A stretch of DNA of 64,000 nt from Viola odorata (Eukaryota; Streptophyta; Magnoliopsida; Malpighiales; Violaceae), in assembly GCA_963691705.1 (NCBI GenBank), contig OY829537.1, positions 20,026,078 through 20,090,077 on the forward strand, given 5' to 3'. The translations under genes and the position numbers were made by a program. Of this stretch, positions 9,233 to 23,100 are shown in pieces; positions within the stretch are counted from its first letter, which is position 1, and each line of letters begins with the position of its first letter. The notes beneath the pieces are model-generated. The model saw only the letters and a list, made by a program, of their open reading frames with translations, was not told the origin of the DNA and ran no database searches.

Positions 9233-12200
9233 TTATAGCTGTAACTGCCCCGGTCCCCTCCTAGACGATCTCAAAGGCGGCTTATTCATTTCTGACGTAG
9301 AAGATGTCCGCTGGGGGGGCTCCTCTGGTCTTTGGACATCCTGCATGCATAACAGCACGAGAAAATGAAAAGCATTAACAACCGTAAGGCTATTATGGGT
9401 CCAAAATAAGAATGCATAACTTATAGTATGACAGAATGTGATCAAATGACCATCTGAAAATGCTCAAACAAATGAGCAAAAGTTCTCATGTCTTCCAACA
9501 TATTATGTAACCATTGCTCAAATCCAAAACCACATCCCCTTACAAGGACCACAAGACATCCATATCAACCTACATCTTTGTTGAGTCCTTTCTAAGCTAC
9601 AACCTCACTTGTTTACTACAGTTTACTAATTAGCGCAAAAAAAGGAGGAAAAAAAATCCAGCATAAAACATAACCACTTGAAAGATTGACAAAGCATGAT
9701 AGGAAAGAAAGACACAGCTTAGTAAGAAACCAAACAAACCTTTGATACTGAAGTGGAATTGCTGCGAGACGGTGCATGAGTGCTTGCATGAATGCGATGT
9801 TGCCTTTGCATTTCCTCAAACTGTTGCAACCTCGCTGCAAAGTTTATTCCATTATGTGAGCTAGAATTCCCTACATCCTGGTTTAGCTCACCATCCTCAA
9901 AGTTTTGCGATCCACTCGCCATGTGATAAATTTGTGAGTAAGGGTTGCCAGAAGCAGTTCGCTTAATTTGATCACTACTGAAGGAATATGAGGGAACTGT
10001 TTTTAAACGAGTGCGTAGGATCTTAAAAGCGGCACTTTGCTGCATACAAGAATTCAACAAGTATGTGCATCAGAAATTAGAATCCTGAAAAAAATCAATC
10101 TTTTTTAGAATAAAAAACAGAAAGTTTAGCTTAAGTGTGAGGTTTTGGCAGTTGGTGGGTGAGCGTTGAAGACACTTTGAATGGAAATTGCATAGAACTA
10201 TGCAGTTATACCTGGGGAAGCAACATTAGAAGTCCATACAGAGCTTTTAACAACCATGTATATTTCCCTGGTTCAAGTAGCTGCAAAAACAAAAACCACA
10301 CATCAACAACAAAGTAGTTCAATTAAATAAATACCTTGAATATAAACCATCTTTATATAAGACAAGCAGAATTAGACACTAATCACTCAATAAAAAACTC
10401 ATTCTTTTACAAAGTAGTACAATAAGCAACCAAGGACAACATTTTAAACAGTAAAGATGTCCAGCCATCATTATATTTCCCACATGGGGCACTGCTGTTG
10501 GACATGCTTATTTATTTACAAAACCTTGGCTACAATTGTCATTATTTAGATATATAAAGCAAGATCAAACAAGATACATTTCAAGAATCTTGCAGTGGGA
10601 TGAACAAGATGATCACAGTATACAAATTCTTAAAACAGAAGTTAATGATGAACAAAGGATGAAAAAATAAAAAGGGGCATAAAAAAGGAACCCAAATCTC
10701 CTTGAATACCAGCTCATGATAAAAGGTCTAGAAGATCCCAAGTAGGACAACACAAGTCAACCAAAAAGTCAAAGGAATAAAGAACACGAACCATGACAAA
10801 ATTTACAATGCAAAACTCCTATGGTATATTAAAAGTTTTATCTTCAGAGTGAAGAGAAAAACATATTATAACTGGTTTCAATTCTGCACCTGCAGTCTAA
10901 GGTAAGCAAAGATTGGAGTTTCCAGCAAACGAATCAATTTATCCAGCTGAACCAAAAACTTGACGTTGATGTCTTCCTCTACAAGTGATTGAATCACAGC
11001 ACTGGCATGCTGGTATGTCTGAGAAAAACACACCAAATGACGACAGTGAAAGGACTGGTGCGAACATCAACAAGCTGTGAGGACCAAATCCAGAAAACCT
11101 TACCTGTGCTAATAGGCAAAGGCTTATAATAGCCATTGGTGAATGGCACCATGAAGCATATAAGGAAACAAAAAGGTCTTTCCCAGCAGCATTCACCAAT
11201 GATTGTTTCAGAAGACTTCGGAGCTCAGCTAATTCAGAGGACGTAAGTAAAATCAAATTCAAAGCCTGCAGTAAAGAAGAGGAAAAGAAAAAGGGTGATA
11301 TATATTCCAATGCCATGCTCAACTGAAACTAATGATTGCTACATTTTACTGCTTTATTCAGCCACACATTGCAATGAAGAAACTTGAATAAAAAGTGTCA
11401 AACCTGAACCATAATAGATGCAAAATCCAGGTCAGCTTCCCCTTCTAATATCGTAGAAAGTTCCCTATACACCCTTTCAGCATTTAAAAGTACACACAGC
11501 CGCCGAATAATCAAAGCACCACGCCTAACAGAACAAAGAAGTAAATTACAGATGAAATAAGGCATCAGCATACATCAAAAATAAAGCTTCACTAGCAGAG
11601 GAGTATAAAAATAAAAAACTTCCAAATATAATTAGTGAAAGAAGTAATGAGAGTGACACTCACTTCTCAAGAAGAGAAATATCGATGCGAAAATTATACA
11701 CTAGGAACACAACAAGTTGTCGGAAGTGTAGTGGATCTTTTGCAATGCAAGCATGTACATCAAGAACAAGAAGTACAACCTGGGGAGGCATTCAGAAACA
11801 TACAAAGTTTAAGTAAATGAATAGTAAGCACAAGATAATTACAGACCTTTATGTTACACAAAATCCAGATTTAGAAGGAAGAAGCATTGCCAGTGAACTA
11901 TATTTTGATTGGTGTCCATCATGTCCCCATCTGGCACAAGTCAGGCTTGACTCACTCTCCTCATAAACCAATTAGACACCCACACACTTATGAAGCATTA
12001 ACAAGACTGGACAAAGACTAATTCTGGATCAATGACCAATAACAGAGTAAATTGACTAAAACTTGCTTTTGAAACATTTAATTAAAAACTTAATGGAGAA
12101 GTACAAAAATCAATAAATTAAATCACACGGGAACCGAATTTCTTTTCAAAAGCATCATAACTCCAGATAACTTTCAGGAAAGGAAAAAATATGTACGCGC

Positions 12201-15200
12201 TGTGCAATTCCGGATATATAGATAAGTTCAGTGTGATGGTTATCTGTAAACTTCAGAAACAGATGTTTCGAAATGAGTAGAAAGCTGAAAGCATAACTAG
12301 ATAAAATTATCAATTATAGGGCACAGGTAGTCAAGAGTGCAAGATTACCTTATCAGAGGGATCTGATAGTGCTTTCAGAAGGGTGTCAAATATGTCATTT
12401 AAGAAAACTAGAACCTGTTTCATAAACAACAACAAAAAAAGCAACTCAACATATCATTCGTATCATCTAGATTATGTAAGCCACTGAAAATTACCTCAGG
12501 TCGGTGTCTATTTAAAAGGGTTGATATCCAGTGCAATGCTTCAATTCTAGTTGCCTCCCACTCACTAGATAATTGCCTGATCAGCCAAAAAAAATCAACA
12601 AAAATACACAAGTTGTAGTAATTATCAAACCAAAAGTAACATTGTGACCAATTTCTCAAATAGATACATGGCTCTAAGCTCTTTGACTAACTGCAATTCT
12701 TGTCAATGCAAGAGTGCTATGTAAAAAGGAACTTCCTCACATCATTTTAAACTAATACTTCTTAACGACTACAAAAACTATACCTCCTAGCAATGGAAAG
12801 AATTGCTCCCACATCGAATCCTTCTGAAGGATCAGCCTGGATTGCACGAAGCTCTTCATTGGTTTCACGAGCAACCTTCCACACCCAAAAGAATACGCTC
12901 AGGATAAAATGCTTAGCAAGACAACACTTATTATTGTCAGATAGTACAAAGCCAGCTTACCACTCTAATTTTCTCCTCTTTGTCAGATATACAGGGGAGA
13001 ATGGCCCCAAGGATATCAGCATAATAAGGAACAAGTTGATCCCCACCAAGTTTTACAAACTCATTTATCTGCAGTTAGAAGCATCAAACTACTACATAAG
13101 TGCAAATAATATTTAAAAACAACAATTTCTCATTCTCAAAAGATTTTCCATCTCAAACATATATGATTTACAAAATTATATATACAAAAGATGATGATAC
13201 ATGCAGCAAACGCAACACTCACCCATGTGATAGCTGTTAACCGAGTAAATTCATCAGGAGAAGCTGCCCTTTGCACCAGTATTTCAGCCATTCGACCATA
13301 ATCTACAGACTTCAAAAATAATTACAAACACTCAATATCGAAAAATCCTGAAATTAGGGGGGAAAGTGAAACAGTTGGAACAAGTTTTCCTAAAGCAAGT
13401 CGTATGATGGGAGAAACTACAGAAGAAAGGAACAGGAACTGCATTTCAATTTCAATGGAATCTTACTGGGGAGTTCTTAATCTCCTGGAGAAACTCTGAG
13501 AGAGCAGAGTCAGCTTGTTGACGTATTTCATGGCTAGAATCACTCAACATATTAAACAAACCTGACATTTCCAAAATGCATGGGTCAGGTCAATAAGCAT
13601 GAACAAAATAAAGCATTTCAGATTTCAAAAGTAACTACTGTTTACCATCTAGAAAATCAGGAAGAAAACCGAGCATGTCAATATCAGGGACACTGTCCAA
13701 CACTGTAATCCATCCAACCAAAAACTGGCGAACATAAGGATTTAGGACATTCATGCGTTCTCTCAACAAAGGAATAAATTCTTCAATGCTGAGAAAGAGG
13801 CAGCCATAGAAACACAAACGCTTTCACATCATGAGAGAAGTCAACAAAGCAATTTGCCAATTCTTAATCTACATATCAACGTTTGCATACCTGAATTGAT
13901 CACTTTCTGTAACAATGTCCTGTTTCATTATAGTGAAATAAGAATTGGTCTCAAATTAAGGGGTTCCAGTTTCATCGTAAAAAGAAAATATAATTGCAGG
14001 TAAGAATAGTTATTTACTTTAACAAGCCGGTCTAAAAGATGAGCAGCACTTTGTACATTGGGATCCGAGTCAGCAGACAGTTTGCACAAGGCATCAAAAA
14101 TTTTATTAAAGAAAACAATAAAGTCCCCTCTTACCACCTGCAATAATATATAAAAAAAAAAACACAAAAACAACAACAAGGCGATAATAAGGTACCAAGG
14201 AATACAGAAACATAAGGGACGTAAATTAGCTAATCCCACTCTCACCTTAGCAATGTTATATAAAGCTTCGCAAGCATAATAACGAACCCTGCTATCTTGA
14301 TCGGAGAAAGAAGCAAGAACGGGTGGCACAATTTGCTGCAAAGATGCATCCAAAACAACGGAAAAAATAAATATTGTAAGAACAAAAATGAGAAATGAAT
14401 GCAATTAAAGTTGGAAAACTTCCAAAATGTTTCAAATACTGCAAAAAACAGTCATAAAAGGGATAAAACACATGGCTCTTTTATATGCCTTCTAGAAAGG
14501 ATGTTATGCCAATCACTGACATCTAACAGCTGGTCTAACAAACAAGTTGATTTACAAAGTCCTCATTCAAAATGCACAATGGTCACAGAAGCGATTTAAA
14601 TGGAACACCTATGGCTACAAGAGCAAGCAAAGTTGACTGAAATCAAGTCAAGCTACCATGCTCATTCTCTCAATGACTCTCACCACTGGTAGGAGAATAA
14701 GGCTAAGGAGCTAAAACACCAAGGATATTTTCAGATTTGCATAACAGCTGATCAGTGGCGCATTGCATTAAAGATGTTTTGTAACAAGGTATGGCAAATC
14801 AAAACCACTGCAAAATTATGACATTTATATATGGCTTCTCACTTCAGAAGTTTCCTATTTTCTCAGAAAGATTCCTTCTCATCACCAATAACTCAGCACC
14901 CCAATAAGCTTTAACTGCATTACGAACACGACTTCAACTGTACAATGGTGTACAATGCTTTTGATGAAATTGAGTTATTCACCCAACAAAAAGAAATGGT
15001 GTACAATGCTTTTGATGACCAATTGACTTCCTACCAGTTCACTCTTTAAGAGAAAGAACATGATTTTAGCAGACATATATAGGTGCAAGCACATAAAATT
15101 AAACATGGAAGAAAAGAGATACAAAATTGCACAGTATATATATAGTTCTCAGCATACACAAATGAATTGTAAAATCCTAAAGCAACTGCCTAAAAAATTC

Positions 15201-15789
15201 TAACTCTAGAAAACAGTAAAATCCTAATTCAACTGCTGTCTTGCCAAGTGTATCAAGGAAGCAGTAAAATCCTAACATTGCCAACCTGACAAAAGAGTAG
15301 CAGAACATCACAAACCTCAAGATGTTGCGCTGCTTCTGAAGTCAATCCTACAGTCGCTGCAGCAAGTCCTATCAATCCTCCCTAAAATCCCAGAAGCAAA
15401 GGTGTAAAATTCATAATCAGAACAACGAATTAGACAGACCACAAAAATACGAATGAAGAAGTGAGTAAGTACCTTGCGGTGGTTGGCTTGCGGCGAGTAG
15501 GTGAAGTCTTGGGTCAACAATTGGATGACCGCTGATATCTTCTCATGATCACCAGCCGCAGTCAAAGACTTCACTATGCCTTCAACCTACATGTAAACAC
15601 ACAACGAAATTCAATTAATTTTAAAAAAAAAAACAGAAATTTAAAACTTCTCAAAACACAATCATCAGTAAGGAGTAAGTGAAAACAAGGAAGACAGACC
15701 TCAAGAGCCGCATTCTTCCGCTTCTCGTAGAGCTTATCGGAGAGATTACGGAGGACGTTGGCCGGCATGACTGAGAGCGCGTCGGCCAT
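9233..15789 (-). CDS. VAC14: Protein VAC14 homologue, PI(3,5)P2 synthesis scaffold
   Basis: VAC14 is the HEAT-repeat scaffold that holds the Fab1/PIKfyve lipid kinase and the Fig4/SAC phosphatase together on vacuolar and endosomal membranes to control PI(3,5)P2. I derived 20 exons: 15700-15789, 15473-15586, 15316-15381, 14246-14335, 14018-14137, 13891-13919, 13646-13788, 13467-13561, 13223-13309, 12961-13068, 12784-12875, 12495-12576, 12349-12414, 11664-11779, 11404-11524, 11104-11265, 10890-11018, 10212-10280, 9740-10039 and 9233-9340. They total 2187 nt, 728 residues, all with GT-AG borders and consistent phase. The protein starts [20 protein letters not shown]-type helices ([15 protein letters not shown]) form the N-terminal Fab1-binding region, and the Fig4-binding region ([20 protein letters not shown]) lies at roughly residues 450-650. 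A low-complexity Ser/Pro/Arg tail ends GPGQLQL. The start is the ATG at 15789; a TTG three codons upstream is not plausible. It looks intact. Confidence 0.95.
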
Positions 15790-16263
15790 GGCAGGCAAGG
15801 GAAGGCAACTGCTAGTGAGGAGGGAGTTGGAATTGGATTTGGGAATCCAAGAAATTGAAATTGGGAGTGGAAACAGAATTGCAATTAGGGAGAAGGAATC
15901 GGGTTAGGGTTTGGGTGGGGAGTGGTGATAATCAGATCTGATGAGAGGATTAAGAAGGGAATTGAATCGGAAAGTCATTAGATGCGGTGATTATTGGTTT
16001 TTCTTCCCTTCCTCTTCAGCTCTCTCTTTTCTAGTTTTTAGTCTTTTCCTTTCCTTTCCTTTTTTTATTATTTATTATTTATTATTTAATTATTTAATTA
16101 ATATAAAAGGTGAATTTGAAGAATTTTCCAAAGTTTGTTTGTTTTTTGTTTTAGTGCCCGGAATCGCGTAATAACGTTAGATGCTACCCAAACTGAGGAA
16201 GGAACGGGACGTTGGTTACACGACAAGGCTGTGCGAAGGGGGGATGGGCAATTACCTTACAGC

Positions 16264-16311
16264 CCTTTTATTTTATTTTATTTTATTTTATTTTATTTTA
16301 TTTTATTTTTG
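16264..16311. repeat. (TTTTA)n microsatellite
   Basis: About nine head-to-tail copies of TTTTA lie 475 bp upstream of the VAC14 start codon. Confidence 0.95.
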
Positions 16312-16488
16312 TAGATAAATTATTACAATAAAAAAACTAGTTAAAAACCAATGATACGGTTACTGATGAATTTAATTTAATTTTTTCTGCTAATTTTATC
16401 ATTTTTCTTTATAAGGGAATAATAATAGTTACCTTTCTAATGACAAAATATTTAAGAGTAGAGATAGAAAATCAGAGCATATTTAATA

Positions 16489-16709
16489 CTCTCTCTTAGT
16501 TTTATTAACTGTATTTTATTATTTGGGCACGCATATTAAAAAAATCGGATGACTCACTATTTGAGACAATTTTGCCTCTTACTTTTTCTCGGACGTACGG
16601 TTAATTCGAAAAAAATTACGGAATTTTTTTAGGTCAAATAGTGAGTCATCCGGTTTTCTTAATATGTGTGGCCAAACAATAAACGACAGTTAATTATACT
16701 GGGAGGGAG
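16489..16709. mobile_element. Stowaway-like MITE, copy S2 (221 bp)
   Basis: It is flanked by TA. The ends are CTCTCTCTTAGTTTTATTAA and, at the right, a TTAATTATACTGGGAGGGAG type end. The interior carries the same ATGACTCACTATTTGAGACA hairpin arms as S1 and S3. Its termini are the most diverged of the three, so it is probably the oldest copy. Confidence 0.8.
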
Positions 16710-17825
16710 TATTAAAATATATGAATAGATTATTAATAAATAAAAAATAAATTGGCGACAATTTTATTGACGAGTATAGTTATTTTATCCACCAGTTAAC
16801 TAAATAAATTTATTTCTTATCAAATAATTTAGTTTTCTAACTTAACCTATCATCTCTAACGTTCAATTTTTAATAAAAAAAAATTATATTTCATAGTGTA
16901 ATAAATGTGCCATGTGTTTTTGAAGGGAATGGATTCGATTAGTAAATGTAAGAGAGGTTGGTAGGGTTTGCTGTGTTGATGTTTGTACTTTTTACAGTTT
17001 GTGTAAATTTTACTAGTACCAATTATTTACTTATAATTAGTACTAATCTATGTTCTAGTTACAATTATAAATTGGAGGAATGGGTAATACAGAACTTCCA
17101 TTTTGTTTCTATAATTTATCTTAACCTAAATTATTTATTTCGTTTTATATATAAAATAATAAGAATTTTTTTCCTTTCCTAAATGAAAGGTGTTATTCCC
17201 GCATCTTTGATTTATAAATTTACTTTATTATCTCTATTTAAATATTAAAATTTATATCATAAAATATAATAAAAGTTAATATAGTAATTTTTCAAATTAA
17301 AGTTTGTAGAAGTAATAATTTAAGAGTGTGACATTTAAATTGTTTCTATTTTAAGATTTTATTAAAGATCAGACGGTTAATGATTTTCTAAACTAAATCT
17401 AAAGGAGAAGTTTCATTTTATTTATAGTAAAAAGGAGTTTGTCGTGTTTTAATTTAGCATTGAAGACTTATTTTTCTTAACAGAATTTGTGATAAGTGGC
17501 AGTTGGGTGTTTTGTTTCTCTACGTAAGTTTTTTTTTTTTTCATGAAAATTATGTTATTTTTAAAAAATATATAATTACATTTATATCATAAAAACTACT
17601 ACCTCATCTGTTCTAACGTAAGTTAAATTGTCCTGCTAATTTTTTTTTATTCTAGCTCTATTCTTTTTGGGAAATTGCAAAAATTGGTACCTGTACAAGA
17701 ATTTAATGAAATGTTTCATACCTCATGTCTAAATTGATTTTAAAAGACACTTGTACAATAACAAAACGTCACATTTGATACCTCCGACTCACGCCGTCCA
17801 ACAATCACCATTAACTATCCTTCCT

Positions 17826-17995
17826 ACGTGGCACGCCACGTGGCACACGGTTGACGTGGTATGACACGACATCGCTTTTGAAAGTCACGACGGATGCCAC
17901 GTGGCACACGGCTGACTTGAACTGTCACGTCATCACTTTTGAACGTCACGATGGATGCCACGTGGCACACGGCTGACGTGACAGGCCACGTCATC
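17826..17995. repeat. ACGTGGC array, FB2 left arm
   Basis: Three degenerate repeats of about 60 bp each contain GCCACGTGGCACACGG followed by CTGAC or TTGAC, then CATCGCTTTTGAA or similar. Each unit carries a full CACGTG G-box palindrome. The right arm holds the inverted counterparts at 19513-19630. Confidence 0.75.
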
Positions 17996-18088
17996 GCTTT
18001 TGACTAGGTCTTCCCCCATGTGTGAAACGACGTCGTTTTGGCCAGGCATGAACGACAAGTCGTTCATGATTAAAATGAAAGACAAGTG

Positions 18089-18160
18089 GAAATCCAAGAT
18101 TCGAACCCAAGACCTCTTTGCAACACAAGTAAGAATCATACCACTAGACCAAATGCTCTT
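18089..18160 (-). pseudogene. tRNA-Pro-like module, FB2 left arm
   Basis: On the minus strand it reads GAGCATTTGGTCTAGTGGTA and then ATGATTCT, which matches plant tRNA-Pro through the D arm. The T arm GGGTTCGAATCTT matches the B box. The anticodon arm has drifted: the loop reads TTGTGTT, so the nominal anticodon would be GTG, and the anticodon stem no longer pairs. The acceptor stem is poor. It is best read as a tRNA-derived promoter module rather than a functional tRNA. Confidence 0.65.
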
Positions 18161-19347
18161 GTTGTGTTACAATTGCTTACTACAAATATTTATTGTGTGA
18201 TTCCGAAATTTGCTAGTTATTACTCCAAAACCCTTCCCATTACCGCACCACCTTTCTCTACCTCTCTCACTTCTCTTCGATTTGTTGAGTAACTTTCGAT
18301 GTTCATCTTTTAAAAATTCCAAAAAATGTAATAATTTCAAAAAAATGTAAAAAATAATTTAATTAATCTAAAAATCCATAAAAAAATGTAAAAATTCTAA
18401 AAAATTCCAAAAATAATTTAATTAATCTAAAAATTCAAAAAAATGTACAAATTCTAAAAAAAATGTTAAAATTCCAAAAATAATTTCATTATTCTAAAAA
18501 TTCAGAAAAAATGTAAAAAATTCCAAAACAAATTTAATTAATCTCAAAATACAGAAAATTTAAAAATTACAAAAAATAATTGTAAAAATTTAGATTAATT
18601 TCAGTATTTTATAATTTTTTACATTTTTTGTGGAAGTTTACAATTGTTTCTGAATTTTTAGATTAATTAATTAAATTATTTTTGTGAATTTTTACATTTT
18701 CTTTGGAATTTTTTAGATTCTTTAATTTTTTAATAATAATTATTTTTAAAAATTCATACAAATTCCAAAAATAATGTAAAAATTCACAAAAATAATTCAT
18801 ACAAATTATTATTAAAATTCACAAAAATAATTTAATTAATTAATCTAAAAATTCAGAAACAATTGTAAAATTCCACAAAAAATGTAAAAAATTATAAAAT
18901 ACTGAAATTAATCTAAATTTTTACAATTATTTTTTGTAATTTTTAAATTTTCTGGATTTTGAGATTAATTAAATTTGTTTTGGATTTTTTTACATTTTTT
19001 CTGAATTTTTAGAATAATTAAATTATTTTTGGAATTTTTACAATTATTTTTGGAATTTTAACATTTTTTTTAATTTGTATATTTTTTTTGGAATTTGTAC
19101 ATTTTTTTTGGATTTTTAGATTAATTAAATTATTTTTGGAATTTTTTAGATTAATTAAATTATTTTTGAAATTTTTACATTTTTTGGAATTTTTAAAAGA
19201 TGAACATGGAAAGCTACTTAACAAATCGAAAAGAAGTGAGAGAGGTAGAGAAAGGTGGTGCGGTAATGGGAAGGGTTTTGGAGTAATAACTAGCAAATTT
19301 CGGAATCACACAATAAATATTTGTAGTAATCAATTGTAACACATCAA

Positions 19348-19416
19348 GAGCATTTGGTCTTGTGGTATGATTATCGCTTGTGTTGCAAGAGGTTTTGGGT
19401 TTGAATCTTGGATTTC
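19348..19416 (+). pseudogene. tRNA-Pro-like module, FB2 right arm
   Basis: This is the inverted counterpart of 18089-18160. It starts GAGCATTTGGTCTTGTGGTA, with T arm GGGTTTGAATCTTGG. The B box has one change from consensus (GGTTTGAATC), so it is more decayed than the left copy. Confidence 0.6.
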
Positions 19417-19700
19417 TACTTGTCTTTCATTTTAATCATGAACGACTTATCGTTCATGCCTGACCAAAACGACGTCGTTTCACACATGGCGAAAGACCCA
19501 GTCAAAAGCGATGACGTGGCAGTCCACGTCAGCTGTGTGTCACGTGGCATCCGGTGTGGCGTTCAAAAGCGATGTCGTGGCAGGCCACGTCAGTCGCGTG
19601 CCACGTGGCATCCAACGTGGCGTGCCACGTAGGATAGTTAACGGTGATTATGAAACATTTCACTAAATTCTTGTACAGGTACCAATTTTTGCAATTTCCC

Positions 19701-20103
19701 ATTCTCTTCCGTAAAATTACCATCTTAAGTCGAATCAGATCAACTTCTATCCCAGGTTTGCCATGCACATGTTTTCGGCCCAAAACTCGGTAGGATTACA
19801 AAGCCCAACTCGTGAACAATCCATTGTTTTCTTTTATAGCAATGCTCTGCCATATGCAAATTGGTACCTGTGTGCAGAGTTGTGCTATTATAATTTTCGC
19901 AAAGAATGTAGACAAGAAGACTCGCCGTTAAATTCAAATCATGCTTATGCTTTTCCATGACACAGGAGTCAACATTACTACCTTTGAATAGTCAATTGTA
20001 CAAATGAACAAATTTATTAGCCTTTCTATCTACCATCACAACTAATTTTTCCAATAACGAATTTCATACAGCATCATATATATGGTACATTAAGGAATCA
20101 TAA
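19701..20103. other. NUP155 downstream region
   Basis: No gene is seen. This should contain the NUP155 3' UTR. Confidence 0.6.
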
Positions 20104-23100
20104 TCAGTCGAAAGAAAAAGGACTTATCAAAGACTTTTCAAGCTCTTGAAACCCTCGGTAAACAGCCTCAGTCCTGTTTTGCGGTAGGGGTAACCTCCTC
20201 ACTTCGGTCATGTACCTGTAATTCACAATCTCCTCAGCATGAGATGAGTAATCGCGCCATACATTTTTACAAAACAAAACAACACTAATAAGAAACTCTC
20301 AGAGGAAATAAATTTGGTCACTGTTACATGGATAGCACAAAAGATGCAGTAAGGAAACACTTGGCAGGATACGCTGTCACTATGAGCATATTAAAGGCCT
20401 AGCTTATTGACTGGTATGCAGGAGCTTTTCATAAAAGGTATCTTGAAACAAACAAAATAATGTAGCAAGAGATTGTTGGGAAAATTCACTCAAACAAAGA
20501 AAACCAATCGGAAAAACTAATTAAAATCTCCCAAGTCATTTTTGAGTTAGTAGAATGAAACACCATTTCTTACACGAATTAAATCCAAGACATTCCTTAC
20601 GAAAAACTGTCTGATATTAAATATCAAGACACCGTTGCCTCCAATCACAATAACCAAAAGAATTTGAAATTCAGTTAGGAAACTAGAGTACACTGCAAAA
20701 AATAAAAACAAAAAAAGAAAGAGAAAAGATATTGCTTATTTTAACAAGTTTTTTCATCAGTCCTTCCAAGTAAGCTAAACCTGGGTTAGATCATTAAAGA
20801 AATGGTTATAATTAAAGTTGCAAGTAGAAAACCTAGTTCTACACTTCGTAAAGATTGTGCCAATGATCTGGAGAAACAGAACAAAAGGGATGAAACTATC
20901 CTCATTGTTTTGCCTCACATATCAAAGGTAAAATAAGGCTTGTGGACCAACAAGATTGTCATTGTTTTGACATCAAAGACAACCCACAACCACTAAATTG
21001 AGTACCAAAAAGGTGAATCAAGATAGATCCCAAACTCATCACGACCCTGGTCCTAACCATCTAACTACTTTCACTTCCCTTCAATTGAACTACGTTTTCT
21101 TGAATCTAACACAAAAATATGATCTAGCTGACCTTAAACCTTTTAAAATTGATATTATGTTAAACAGGAGGATCATCTAACTTTAGTAACCTTGACCTAC
21201 ATATTTTATACCAAGAAACATAATTGTTTGACTGACACATGTAACACAACAGGAGCAAAAAGTAACAAGTGGCTGAAAAGGACAAAAGGACAAGCGCACC
21301 TATTTGCTGCACTTGTTATTTTATCACGAATCCCTTGGTTAATGAGAGTTGTCTGCTCTCGTGAGAAAGTTGCTCCCAATATTAAAGAAGCACCAGTAGC
21401 ACTTGTACCCATTCTCTGTGCAAATACAGACATCGCCCATTCACGAAGTATCACTAGCACCGAACGAAGGAGGCGTAACCTAAGGCTGGGAGAAGGCAGA
21501 ATAGCTCCATTTGATAATAACTGATCATAGGTGTTCAATACAGGTTCAGTTGCACCCTTGCAAGCAGCAAGAAGAGCTCTTGGTATGTCCTCATCCCCAA
21601 CAGATTCAACCCCTGATTCCAGTCTCTCCTAAGACGGAAAAAAAGAGAGTAAACACCAGCAAAGTTTCAAATCAACCACATAAAGTTAACAATATGCAGC
21701 ACTATTTCAGGAAATGTAATTTCAATCATAAACAAACAGATGTATGACATTCACCCTTTAGGGGATAAGTTGGACAAACACCAAAGTTGAGTATAATGTT
21801 AAGAGAGCAACACAAGTATCTATGTACAGGAATTTCAGCTCACCAGTGCAGCCTTCTCAAGGTGAAGACATAAGGTGTCTAATGGTGAAACAGCTCCATC
21901 TCCAGGATACATGTGGGAACCAACCCTCTTCAGCACTGAACAAGCTTCAGCAATGCCACCCGTTGAGAGAGCTTGATCAATTAGTCTAGCCCAGGTCTCT
22001 CTAACAATGCTACTGTCAGCATCACCAGAATAACTTGCAAAGTAAAGCATTTCCAGACATATCTGAAGAAAAGAAAAAGGAAAAGCAAGGAATTGCATCA
22101 TGAACATGGAAAACCAGAAACAAGTATTGCATGCAGAGACAAACAGGAATATCAAAACAGTCACATCTAGTCAGTCTCTATAACATCCGAGTGTGAAGGT
22201 GATCTGACGGGAGTGACAAATGCTAATTTCCATGATGGACTACCAATCCATACTCCGGCTCAGGGTACCTTGTTTTCGTTTAACATCCTCTAGGCGAAAT
22301 TCATCATGCATCAAGAGATTCAAGACCAAAACTAAACAAATAAACCAAAAACACAGAAAAAGACACAGTGTTTTATGCCTAGATCTAAATAGAAGGCACC
22401 ACTGAGGTAACTCTGCCCGTTTCAGTAGCTTTACTACTGTGGCCTAATATCAAATGTGAACTGCATCATCATTATGTATGATTAACTGAAAGTATATGAA
22501 CAACCATTCAACTGATCAAAGACAGAATTCAAAAGCAGGAGACACACCTCCCACCGTTCAAAAGGAACAGCATATTCGTTATATAGTTGAGTTATGCTCT
22601 TTAAGTCCAATGATAGCTCTTTGACCTTTTCCCGTGCAACTTTCACAAACTCAGTATTGGCATTGTTATCAGGAATCATTTCATTTTGCACAGCAGACAT
22701 GTCAGACGAAGATTCTGATCTAGAAGCTAGAGCTTCAAGCTCCTCCTTAATTTTTATTTGAAACCGAAGAACTGCAAGTTTCCCTTCAAGCAAATCTAGC
22801 AATCCACTATCTAATGCACCCCTTGAAGAACCTACCATACCTCCACCATCACTTGCACTCTTAGCTTGTAGAACTGCGTTACTTAAATACTGTCGCCTGA
22901 CATAGTTCAAACAAATAATTATCAGAAATTTTGGTAAACCGAAGAACGGGCTTTGCGCTGGTTGTTACGTTACAATTACTGATTAGCTATATAATGAAAA
23001 GAGAACAGTCACGATGCCTAGGTCACCCTTAAACTCCAGCTAATGACTGTAAATGATCCATTCACTACTGGACCAAAGAAATATTAAACAATAGACCAAA

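Larger units (their letters stand above)
15790..17668. other. VAC14 upstream region and intergenic sequence
   Basis: This holds the VAC14 5' UTR and promoter (a pyrimidine/purine-rich stretch to about 16060), a pentanucleotide microsatellite, one Stowaway-like MITE, and AT-rich DNA. No other gene is seen. Confidence 0.6.
17669..19700. mobile_element. Palindromic Mutator-like element with tRNA-Pro-like arms (called FB2 here)
   Basis: The element is 2032 bp. Both ends read inward as GGGAAATTGCAAAAATTGGT and stay complementary for at least 50 bp. The flanks are an imperfect 9-bp duplication: ATTCTTTTT at 17660-17668 and ATTCTCTTC at 19701-19709, seven of nine identical. The plan repeats that of FB1: TIR, ACGTGGC arrays (17826-17995 and 19513-19630), a tRNA-like module in each arm, then AT-rich arms of repeated TTAATCTAAAAATTC-type words folding back around about 18740. 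A palindrome AACGACGTCGTT also appears in each arm. No transposase is encoded. Sequence is unrelated to FB1 outside the shared motif types. Confidence 0.8.

Noticed and set aside
8892..9368. 158-codon plus-strand open frame
   Set aside because: It runs antisense over the VAC14 3' end and last exon with low-complexity composition, so it is a shadow.
15781..15798. Upstream TTG start for VAC14
   Set aside because: The in-frame ATG at 15789 gives the family N terminus. TTG initiation is not expected in a plant nuclear gene.
19018..19339. Open frames in the AT-rich arm of FB2
   Set aside because: They come from tandem TTAATCTAAAAATTC-type words and are low complexity only.
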